Source of the DNA: Solen grandis
Taxonomy: Eukaryota > Mollusca > Bivalvia > Adapedonta > Solenidae
Length of the DNA stretch: 64,000 nucleotides
Direction: 5' to 3'
Assembly (NCBI GenBank): GCA_021229015.1
Contig: CM037781.1
Location: 38,361,897 to 38,425,896, forward strand
Shown: positions 49,001 through 61,000 of the stretch, one piece after another
How positions within the stretch are numbered: the stretch's first letter is position 1
Layout: every line of letters starts with the position of its first letter
Made by a program: the position numbers and the translations under genes
Notes under the pieces: generated by a model
What the model was told of the DNA's origin: nothing
What the model saw: the letters and a program-made list of their open reading frames with translations, nothing else
The model's database searches: none

Positions 49001-52000
49001 ATCGATGATTTTACGTGTGTGACAGGTGCTTATTACATGAAAGCTGCATATTTTAATGGTCTGCTTAGGCTTTCTACGTGTGAAGACAATGCTTTAATTG
49101 TAATCACATAAGTAGCCATATCATTTGAATTTAAACCTGTGAAATCATTTGAATTTGTTTCTATCATAGATAATTCTGCTGAGCATGATGTTTGGTTAGA
49201 GAAAGGACCTAGTACCAACCTGGGTATCAAACACATTGATTAATTATCAACTTTATACTCAATACCCGTTTGATTTAAATCAGCAACATTTTGTTTGGTT
49301 TGCATATCTTTCTTATAAATAAATTTGTTTTCTTAGAAAACTGTCTTCATGTTACGTTGCGAACAAACCTGAAAACAATGGGATACTGCTTCATATACAG
49401 TAATTAATGTATGTATATTTGTATAAAATCACGTTTATGACTGAAAGTTGTAATAAAGCATCTAGTGTTCAAAGACGACAGCTTGACTGTTGATATAGCC
49501 AATAAACAAGTCAAAGTCCCTTTGTCTCAAACCTTTTAGGTTAGTCCTTTCAACTTTGACTTAACAAAGTTCTACTGTACATATGACAAAAAACATAAGA
49601 CTTAGATCTAGCCAAATATTAAGTACAGTAGGGATCAAGATGATATAAATACTAAATTTTTAATTTATTAATTGATTTGATCTGCATTTCTGCATAATCA
49701 TAATGTGATCCAGTGAAATGCAGTAACTGAATCTGGACTCAAAATATAGCATTATTATAAAACTAACTGCACAGTATATATTGCAAATTGTTCACGACTG
49801 GATGTTTCAGGAGAAGCTAGATGTTCTGCTCTACAACCTGCAGCTTGTCATCCTGAAACAGGCCAAGGCACACAAGAGTGGCAGTGAGAACTTCAAAATG
49901 ACCGCAGGTGAGCTCTTACAGATTTTCAGTGTTCAATTGTTCTGGTGTCTTAACCAGTTCTGGTGTTTTTACCGGTTCTTTTGTCATAACCGATTCTATT
50001 GTCTTAATCAGTTCTAGTGTCTTAGCTGGTTCTGATGTCTTAACCTGTTCTGGTGTTTTCACCAGTTCTGGTGTTTGTATGGTTAGAGTGTCTGTCTTGT
50101 AGTCAGGAGGTCTTGTTTTTGAACCACAGAGATATTGAGCTGATCAAGCTTCTTCATATTTGCCTTTGTAGCAATCACTAACTTGTTTGGAAAAATGATG
50201 CCAAGGGCTTTAATTTTGGGTTGTATTTACCCCACCAAAACAGATTTTAAAATGAAATTAAACCCTTCAAAAAGAAAATTTTATGTTATAGTATTTTAAC
50301 CCACTAATGAATATTTAATAAGTCATCTCCCAACCCCACCAAGGAAATTTCCTAAAATTGTCTGTACCATTTCTAGTGATACAGATTAGAACATCTTTAA
50401 AAAATAAAAAATGCAAATCTATTGAACTCTTTCAGAGGTGTTGATGAATGCATTCAGGTATAGTGGAGACCTGACCAACTCTATGATGTATTTGATCGCC
50501 ACAGGAAATGCAACTTCTCACTCTGGACTTGGAGTGACACAGGTATATTGTTGTGAACATGTTCTGTAACTGAAGTTATGGTCAGTGCCAAGTGGTTATG
50601 GTATTTGCCCTATTACCAGGGGGTTGTGGGTTCAATCTGTGACTGTGATATACCTACGTACTGTTGAACCTCTCTAGAAACTGCAAGATGCTAAAGGGGC
50701 CTCTGTGGCAGAGAGGGTAAAGACGCTGACTTTAGCACTCACTCAGCCCCTCACCGCGTGGGTTCGAATCCCGGCAGGGTCATTTGGATTTTCATGTGAG
50801 GAAGCCTTCCAGCTGGCTTGCGGTATGTCGGTGATTCTACCCGGATGCCTCTGTGCATTCGGGGTCTTCCTCCACCTGTAATTAGCTGGACGTAGCTATA
50901 TGACTGAAATACTGTCGAAGCGACAGTAAACTCAAATGGTCAAGTCAAGATGCTAAAATATCTTGTTTCCAAAACAGATGTGCATTTTACAGGGGGTTTA
51001 AAATTTATTGGGTTTTTTTTGTTTATTTTCCATATGCAGTTTTTAGCTCACATGAGCACAACGTGCTCAAGGTGAGCTTTTCTGATCGCCTTTTGTCCGG
51101 CGTCCGGCGTCCGTCGTCCGTGCGTGCGTGCGTGCGTCCGTGCGTCCGGCGTCAACAATTGCTTCAAACAACATCTCCTCCTAAACGGCTTGGCCAATTT
51201 GAAAAATATTTTGCAGGAATGTTCCTTGCATGAAGCTCTACTAAAGTTGTATAAATGGTTCTGGTCCATCGCATAATTAGGTCACAGGAGCTAAAAATAG
51301 ATTTTAAAAATGAAAATTTAAAAAATCTTCTTCTCTGAAACCACAAGGCCTAGCCTTTTGATTTTTGGTATGTAGCATGATCTTATGACTCTCTACCAGG
51401 ATTGTACAAATTATGACCCTGGGGTCAAAATTGGCCCCGCCCCAGGGGTCACTTGATTTCACATAGGCTAATATAGGAAAAACTTGAAAAAATCTTCTTC
51501 TCCGAAACCACAAGGCCTAACCTTTTGATTTTTGGTATGTAGCATCATCTTATGGGCCACTACCAAGATTGTACAAATCATAGCCCTATGGTGATAAATG
51601 ACCCCGCACCAGGGGTCACTTGTTTTACATAGAGTTATATAGAAAAATCTTAAAAAATCTTCTTCTATGAATCCATAAGGCCTAGAGCTTAGATATTTGG
51701 TATGTAGCATCATCTTATGGGCCACTACCAAGATTGTACAAATCATAGCCCTATGGTGATAAATGACCCCGCACCAGGGGTCACTTGTTTTACATAGAGT
51801 TATATAGGAAAATCTTAAAAAATCTTCTTCTATGAATCCATAAGGCCTAGAGCTTAGATATTTGGTATTAAGCATCATCTTATGGGCCACTACCAAGATT
51901 GTACAAATCATAGCCCTATGGTGATAAATGACCCCGCACCAGGGGTCACTTGTTTTACATAGAGTTATATAGGAAAATCTTAAAAAATCTTCTTCTATGA

Positions 52001-55000
52001 ATCCATAAGGCCTAGAGCTTAGATATTTGGTATGTAGCATCATCTAATGGTTCATTACAAAGATTTTCAAAGTCTTGGCCCTATGGTGATAAATGACCCT
52101 GCGCCCAAGTCTTCTCTGAAACCATATGGCCCATTGCTTAGATATTTGGTGTGTAGTATTGTCAGGGGTAAAATGTTTTAGATTAAGTTATATCAGAATC
52201 CTTGTCTGTTTAAAAACCTTGACATCAGTTGAAGCAATGGTACTCAGGTGAGCGATTCAGGGCCATCATGGCCCTCTTGTTATTATACTGCTAAAACTGA
52301 TGTGCCATGAATAAAAGTGGACCTTCATATTTACCTGATTTAAGTTTGTCATGAATTGAATCCAGTCCACACACACACCATGGTCTGAACAGGTCTTGAA
52401 AATTGAAAATCACATTTTGCCCAAAGAACTCTTGAAAAACCCTTAAAAATGAACTGAAAGGTCTTGAAAAACCCTTGAATTTAAAATTTCAACATTGATC
52501 AGAAAAATGTGTTTATAAAGATGTTAAAAAATTGAAGAAAATGTATTCATATTGGTGTAAAAGCAAAAGTCCTTAATTTGAATTTTTAGAAATTTTGCTT
52601 CAGAAAGTTTTTATGAACCATGACACACACAGAAATACTACTGTCTGTGTGACCAGTGAATAATGGTATGCAGTTTAAGTAAGTTGTCATGAAATATTCT
52701 CAAAGTCTTGTGTTATTTTTTTACAAATGTCTAGATTTTTTTTTGATGAATCGTTGTTTTCAACGTAAATTGTTCAGATGAGCCAGGTTTTGAAATATAT
52801 ACAGTTTCTCCACAGTTCAGCTGATGATAATTGTATCTTTCTCTGTTAACAGGAAACTGGTCTAACTGTGGTAGCAGACAAGTTGAATTTCATGAGGTAC
52901 ATTTCCCATTTCCGATGTATACACAGAGGTGCATTCTTCGCCCAAATGAGGACGACTTCTGTCCGGAAGTTGCTGCCAGAGGCCTGGGGTAGGCTATATT
53001 TTAATTCTTTAACTCATACAGACTCATTTTGATGTTTTGGCAAACAGAGGAGATCTTTCTACTCTATTTCTCTTGTAATAATTACTTTCAAGTACTAAAA
53101 TGATTTCTGGATCTTTAAATTTTGTGTAAAACAAAACAGAAGCTTATGAGTATATATGATCTGTTGCCCTCATGTGATCTTGTCCTGTGTTATAGGGTTC
53201 CTGTGTCCAGTCCACACTCCGGATGGAACCCCCTGTGGGTTGATGAATCATATGTCTCTTCTTTGTCAGGTATGGCACACTTTATGTGTCACCTGCTTAA
53301 AGCAGAGTGTCACATAGGGATCACTTTTCTCTCGTCTCTATGTCTGTCCATCCGTGCATCTGGCTGTCCGTCACACTTAACCAGTCAAGCTTCAGCAGAT
53401 GACACACATATTCCAGAGAACACTCTTGTCTACATTGTCTTGGTTTATTTAACCTTTTACCACATATATGCTGTCAAGGAGAAGTCCTGTGCAACAGTAT
53501 ATAAAACCTGCCATGCATTCAGTTACTAGCAACAGGCACTAGCAGGGAATCAAGTTGCAAACTGTTGCAAACCGTTCCAAGCATTATCCTAAGCTGAATG
53601 CAAAGCTAATCAGCTTGCTTTTAACTTACAGGTTAATCAGGTATAAACAGTCTCAGGGTCATACTCAGATCCTAGTTAAATTCTTTGGCCATATTTTAGC
53701 TAAAGCATAAAATACTTAGTTATGTTTGTTAGGTCAAGAGCCAGTTTCACCACTTTTAATTTAGTGCAAAGTAATACTTAAATACTTAGAGCCATTTTTG
53801 TGTCGCCTGCATAGCATGGCAGACACATAGGGATCACTTTGTCCGTCGTCGTCGTCGGCGGTGTCGTCGGCGTCACACTTTCTTGTCCGGAGCATAACTC
53901 GAAAAGTATTTGAGGTACTGACTTGAAACTTTTTAGGTAGATAAATCACATTGATGTGAAGTGCAATGCTAATGAATGAGAACACTGACTTTCTTTTTTA
54001 CTGAGTTATTGCCTTTTGTTGATTCTCAGACTTAGCCTATTTTTGTTCGGAGCGTAACGTGAAAGGTATGTGCTTTGTTGATCCTCAGACTTTGACTATT
54101 TTTGTTTGAAGCGTAACATAAAAGGTATGTGAGGTATTGCTAAACTTCATTATTGGAGAGATCTCATGGAGTTGGAGTGCAGTGCAGAAGAATAATAACC
54201 GTTACTTATATATTTTCTAAGTTTTTTCCCTTCGTTGATTTTCAAACATAATTTTTGTTTAGTGCATAACTTGAAAATATAACTTGAAAATATTTTGAGG
54301 TATCAACTTGAAAATATAACTTGAAAATATTTTGAGGTATCAACTTGAAATTTTGTAGGTCGATCAAACTCAATGAAGCAGAGTGCAGTGCACAAGATTT
54401 ATAACTCTGACTTTAACATTTTCAGAGTTATTCCTCTTTTTTATTTTTCACACTTGCCTGTCTGGTGGACTCTTGCCTGGTCTGGTCTGGTACTAAATAT
54501 TACAGTTTGGATTACTACAAACTTGCCAATATACCAAATTATACACTATGATGTGTAGAAGTACAATGCACAAGAACCATAATCTTCATTTTCTTGTATT
54601 TGTTGTCAAGATTTTTATAATTTGGTGTTATTTTGTACCTCACAAAATAGATTATGCTTTATCAATAATTTGTCAAAAGATCGATTTTCTAGTCAATTCT
54701 TTCATCAAACATGCTTAAATGCAGGCGACACAAGTGTTCCGAGGAACACCCACATCTAGTTTATCATACCCATTGCCCTGATAGAAATACCTAAATATTT
54801 AATTTCATAACTAAAACTTTAAGCTAGGTTACTGTTTATGTCCGCTAAGTGATTGATTTAAATATTTGGTTAAGCAAGAATATAATCCACCTTAATTACC
54901 TCATTAAGTATTGAGCTAGGTTAATTATCTTGCGAGATCACACAATGTATTTCCAGTAAATAATCGGTTACAGTTAAAATGTTAAATTTCTCATTTAGTG

Positions 55001-58000
55001 AATTGAAAGTCAGATCAATTTCTGTGCATGATCTGGGACATGATAGTGTTGAAGAGCTTCTGCGATAAGTTGGTGTGGAATAGATCCATATGCATTGGCT
55101 AGGTCCAGCCATACCAGTGTTAGGTCTCCATTCCGGATCCTTGCCTCTCTATAAGCTGTGATATGTACACTCAGTCATGGGAAGCAGGGAGAGCAGATTT
55201 TGTGGTTAGAGTTACTGGCTTACTATCTATTAGACCCAAAACAGTGGTGGGCTGGTAAAGGAGTCACGCCCACTTCCATCAAACGACATTGTGTCTAATC
55301 CTACACAAACATTACATGAAGACAAGGTGGGATGCAGGGTAATTAATTTGTGATAGTTTTAGATGATTTTATTCATTAGATACTTTCGTATGTGGAGGTT
55401 GTGGCCATCTTCCTCCATACCATGTAGGTTGTATTTTAAAATCAAGCAAGTAAGGATTTAAGGATTGTAGCATTTTTTTTTTTCTTTTACAAACTTGTGT
55501 ATCTAGGTACAGACAGTGACATTCAGCACCACCGGGATAGAGAAGGTCCTATACTCTTTAGGGGTGTGTCCACTCAACAGTCTCCCAGGGGACATCAAAT
55601 CCTGCTACATTGTCCTTCTGGACGGGAAACTTATTGGGTATGTCAGTGACAGTATGGCCCCTGGCGTGGAGCAGAAACTGCGCATGATGAAAGTAAAGGG
55701 ACTTAACAAGGTGAATGTTGGATGTTTTCAAACTTCTTGTGTATACACTGATAAATATTTATTTTATGAATTTTTGCCCATAGCGCTTTATCAAAAAAAA
55801 TCATGAAGAAATACATCAGTACTATATTATTGCATTTTGACCAAATTAAAAAAAAAAGAAGTCTGTATAATAGATATTTAATATCCAGAGAAAATGGAAA
55901 CTTTTTCTTTTGAAAATCATCTTTATTTTTATCCTTTACCCGATAGGGGTTCATTTTGATGTATTGGATAAACAGAGCAGGTTCTTTTCTGATTGGTCAT
56001 AAATATTGTAGCTCAGATTCTACACCGTCTGCATGGCAAAGTAAAATCCATTGTTTCAAATGCCATTTAAAAGGTAAAATGAATTCATCAAGTCATGAAT
56101 TTGTGAGGTGAAGGGGTCATGTATCTTATATTTATGCGCTTGATAATAATAAGTCTGTCTGTGTTCTAATGCAGTAAATGCTACACATAAGAGGCAATGG
56201 ATGTTGAAAAATGTTTGCATTCGCCATATGCATTGTGTGATATTTGTGACAGCTACTTTTCAAGGTTGAAGTAAGATTTTTTCCCAGCCATATCTAAAAA
56301 ACTGAGAAGGACAAATATATAATCGTATTTTTAGCTCGACTATTCGAAGAATATGAGAGCTATTGTGGTCACCCTGGCATTGGCGTTGGCGTTGCAGCTT
56401 TTGGTTTAAGTTTTGCATGCAAGTTACTATCAACCTTATATCTCAATAACCATTTATGGTATTGACTTGAAAGTTTATAAATATGTTCAGGGGCATCAGA
56501 CAACCAAGGTAGATAACTCTTGACTGAATTTAGTATGAATTATGGCCCCTTTTTAACTTAGAAATTTTGGTTAAAGTTTTGCATGCAATAGAAAATTTGG
56601 TTAAAGTTTTGCGTGCAAGCTACTATCTAGTTTGTATCTCAATAACCATTCATGGTATTGACTTGAAAGTTTATGAATATGTTTAGGGGCATCATACAAC
56701 CAAGGTAGATAACTCTTGATGGAATATATTACAAATTATGGCCCCTTTTTAACTTAGAAATTTTGGTTAAAGTTTTGCATGCAAGATACTCTCATGCTTA
56801 TATCTCAGTATCAAGCATGCAATTGTTTGAAACATCTTTAATATGTTAAGGGGTATCATACTTTCATGGTAGATAACTCTTGATAGAATATGTTACAGAT
56901 TATTGCCCCTTTTTAACTTAGAAATTTTGGTTAAAGTTTTGCATGCAAGGAACTATCATGCTTATATCTCAGAGTCCAGGCATGGGATTGATTTGAAACA
57001 TCTTTGATATGTTTAGGGGTATCATACTATAAAGGAAGATAACACTTGATGGAATATATTAAAAATTATGACCCCCTTTTAACTTTTGGTTAAATTTTTG
57101 CATTCAAGCTACTATCCAGCTTATATCTCAGAAATTGCTTGTGGAATTGACTGGAAAATTAAGGAGTGTCTTCAGGGGCGTCAGAAAACTAAGGAGGATA
57201 ACTTTTGGACTGAATTTTATACAAATTTTGGCCCTTTTCTAACTTTGATTTTTGTTTAAAGTTTTGCATGCACAGTGTTATTATGCTTATGTCTCAGTAA
57301 CTAGGCATGGGATTGAATTTAGACATCATAAAAATATTAAGGGTTATCAGACTATCAAGGTATATCATTTTTGACTATTATTATGTACAGGGTATGTGAA
57401 GGGCAAGAATTGAAATAGATTTCATTTGATTTACCAACAAGCATTTTGAATAGTCGAGCATGCTGTCCTCTGACAGCTCTTGTTTATGCCAGTAATTTAT
57501 GTTGTTACCATTTTGGTATTTAAAAAAAACTTGAATTTCTATTGAAGATCCCACCCACTATGGAAATTTGCTTGTTGCCAAAGACAGAAGTGGCTAGTCA
57601 GTACCCAGGGTTGTTTATATTCACCACACCCGCTCGTATGATGCGGCCCGTTATCAACCTGGCATACAACATGGTGGAGATGATCGGAACATTGGAGCAG
57701 GTCTACATGAACATCTGTATCACACAGGATGAGGCTCATGAAGGGGTGAGAGACTGGCAGGGTTTATACATAGCGACAAGGGGGCTATAAAGGAGTCACA
57801 AGCATCGTTTATTGTGTCATCTGCTTTAAGCAGAGGTGACACAAAGGGATCATTTTTCGGTTGTCTGTCTGCCTGTCCCATTTTTCCATCATGCTTTTTA
57901 TGCCCCCACCACTAATCGGGGGTGGGGGGGGGGCATACAGATTTGCCTTTGTCCGTCTGTACATACGTATTTTCGTTCGTCCCGAAAGTTTGTCCGGAGC

Positions 58001-61000
58001 ATAACTTGAAACCTATAAGAGGTATCAAAATGAAACTTCATAGCTACATAGAGCTTGATGAAGTGAAGTACAGTGCAAAAGAACCATAAGTCTATTTTTT
58101 GGTTCATGAAGCCATTAACCTAGTTGGTTCATTCTTGTGAGATATTAAGAAGGCATACAATACTAGAGAAAATATTGGTGTACTTGGTGCAGCTTTGAAA
58201 AGGCCAAGAACAAAATCAACCTGATGTTTAATTGGCTATAGCAGGCCAAAAATGTTAATATTCTATATTTTTATAATTTGATGAAAAGCATTGAATGGCC
58301 CTTTGTTGTTTTCCCTTGTACTTTTTGTTACTTACTTCCTTCGATCATCTTCTCCTGGCTAGAACCATATTATAGATTACTGTCTCCAGTTGTTGAGTGG
58401 TTAGAGCGTCCACCTCTTGAGCAGGAGGTCGTGGGTTCGATCCCCCGCCATGACATACCAAAGTCAATAAAAATGGTACTGGTATAGCTCTCATGCTTGG
58501 CACTCAGTATAAGGGTGGTTCCAGGACTGGTTGGCTCGGTGTCAGGATAATGTGACTGGGTGTGGTATCATGCCACATGTCTATGGCGTGATATTGCAGA
58601 GTGGCAGCACTATATCTGTCTCAAGTAGACATCGTCTCCAAATGACTGAAATACTGTCTGTGGGACATTAAACCCAACAACAAACAAACATATTTCAGAT
58701 TTATGACAAAGCACTTAGGTGGGGGCATTCGTGTCCTATGGACACATATTTCTAGCTTCAGCAGGTGACACCTGTGTTTCAAGGATCACTTCCTATGTCC
58801 AGTAGAATGGTGCTATTGATATTAAGGGTGGTACCTCCGTGGTCAAGGTCATAAAACTTTTAAAAGGACTACAGTTTTAGGTCTAATTGACTCTGTTATC
58901 TCAAACTTTGTACAGTAGTTGGTGACACCTCTTGATTCTGGGGTGGTACACCTGAGTTCAAAGTAAAGAGGTTACAAATATAACACTCGACTGCCTAAAA
59001 CAGGTTGACTGCTTAGCACAGGTGACCACCAACACAGGTTTAGTCATGTTTTTCATTGATATTGACCTTGACAGCTACTGCTGTTTGTTCTCTTATATAC
59101 ACTATATCATGCATGCCTTCTTACCTTAAAATCTAAATGACCATTAGGTCTCAGTCTTTGTATGCATGTTGCTTTTGTCTAGTAGGAGACTTTTTATGTC
59201 GCCTTCTGGACACAGGGATCACATCCATCTCAATTTTCTGTCCATCTGTCTGTCTGTCACACTGTTTCCGTCACGCTTCTCTCATTCATGTTCTTTCACA
59301 CATGTGTTCTAAGGAACACTCCATGTTAAGCTGTAAGTCAAAAAGGTGTAGATGTAGGCTGAATGTTTTCCTATACAGGTGACGACCCATCAGGAGTTGA
59401 CCGAGGCCAGTATGTTGTCGTTTGTTGGACACCTGACACCCTTCTCTGACTTCAACCAGAGTCCCCGTAACATGTACCAATGTCAGGTAGGTAGCAGGCC
59501 TTTTTCATGTGATAGGGAAGGGGCCTTAATATTTTGGGGAAAATATTGCCATTTTATTTATAATGGGGAAAGAAACATCCTGGGGGTAAATAGAAAATTT
59601 GAGGTCAATTGCATGAATTTAAAGAAATTTTCATAGGAGAAGATCCTTCACTTGTGTAGTCCTCCTTCCTTACCCTTTCTCCTGCACTTCTCATGACCCT
59701 TTATTCAGTGCTGTATATGAAAATGTCCCAATGGCCAAACATTTTAATGTAACCCATGGGATTTAAATAAAAATCGAATGGTTGTTTTCTCTCTTGTTTT
59801 CAGTACTTGTTCATTTAGCTAAATATAAGGTTAACTGTCAGATGAATGATTTTTGAAGTTAAATGATAATCTGGGAACATAAAAAATGGGAAAAGATCAT
59901 GTTTGTGTCACATGCTGTAAGCAGAGGTGACACATGGGGATCACTTTTCTGTTGTCTATCTGTCAGACTTATACCGTCATGCTTCAGCAGGTGACACAAG
60001 TGTTCCAAAGAACACTCTTGTCCTTATTATAAGAGATTTGTTTGCATTTATAAAAATGATAAAAAATCAATCTATCAATATGATAAGAATATCAGTATGG
60101 CCTTTCTTTGTTGCCACAAAGTCATGTGATGTTATGGAGTTGTTGTGTTTAGCAGAAGGCATTTTAGATATTATGTCAACGACAAATGGACTTGCCATAT
60201 AGAAGTGACAGTTTACTTTGTAATCAAAGAATGTCATAAAGTTAATAATCAAGGCATTAAGTTATGCAGCTAATAAGCAAGTTTCCGAAGTCAGACTGTA
60301 TCACTTTGGATCACTTATTTGGATTTATTGTTTTGATGCAGTTAAACCAAAGCAAATAACATCCACAATTTTGCAAACCATCAGAAAACTTCGAGATGCA
60401 AAGGTGTGAAAAAGCTACTAGGGATAGGTAAAAAAAGTTAATATTAAAAAAAAAGTTGACTCAGAAAAAGTAAACATATAGGTACTAAATTTATATAGAC
60501 AAAGAAGAAAAAAATTGGGACTTTTTGAATTTGAAAAGTTCAACAAAAAATCGAGACAAGTTTTAAAACTCAGTTTGATTTAGAGAAATCTCTGTGTGAG
60601 GTGTTCATTTAATGGGGTTAAAGGTGTTTTTTTTCTCAAGTAGATTGCAAAAAGAACTTTTTTTTGTGTGTGTGAGTAAAATTTCAACAGGCCAATATCT
60701 TGTGTGATATAAATCTGCTGATCATGCCTCTGACCTTGAGCTGTGTGTGTTAATCAGATGGGTAAGCAGACAATGGGTGTGCCATGCCACACTACGCAGC
60801 ATCGGTCCGATTACAAACTGTACTCCCTCCAGACGCCTCAGACCCCACTTGTCCGCCCGGTCCAGTATGACAGGTATGAGATGGATAACTACCCGCTGGG
60901 AACCAACGCCATTGTAGCCGTCATATCTTACACGGTGAGTGTCTTGACCCCTAACAATTATTGTGATAAAAACATAAACAGTGTGATCCATTTCATGAAA

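Larger units (their letters stand above)
57808..58795 (+). mobile_element. Family D element split by a family C element, intron 19
   Basis: The left half is 'gtgtcatctgctttaagcag' to 'ccatcatgctt' (57808-57896). The right half is 'gcttcagcaggtgacacc' onward (58755-58795). Removing the insert restores the 'catcatgcttcagcagg' seen in intact copies. GCTT is present on both sides. Confidence 0.82.

Noticed and set aside
51468..52043. 191-codon minus-strand open frame
   Set aside because: It lies wholly in the 165-base tandem units of a family A element. 165 is divisible by three, so the frame stays open by periodicity.
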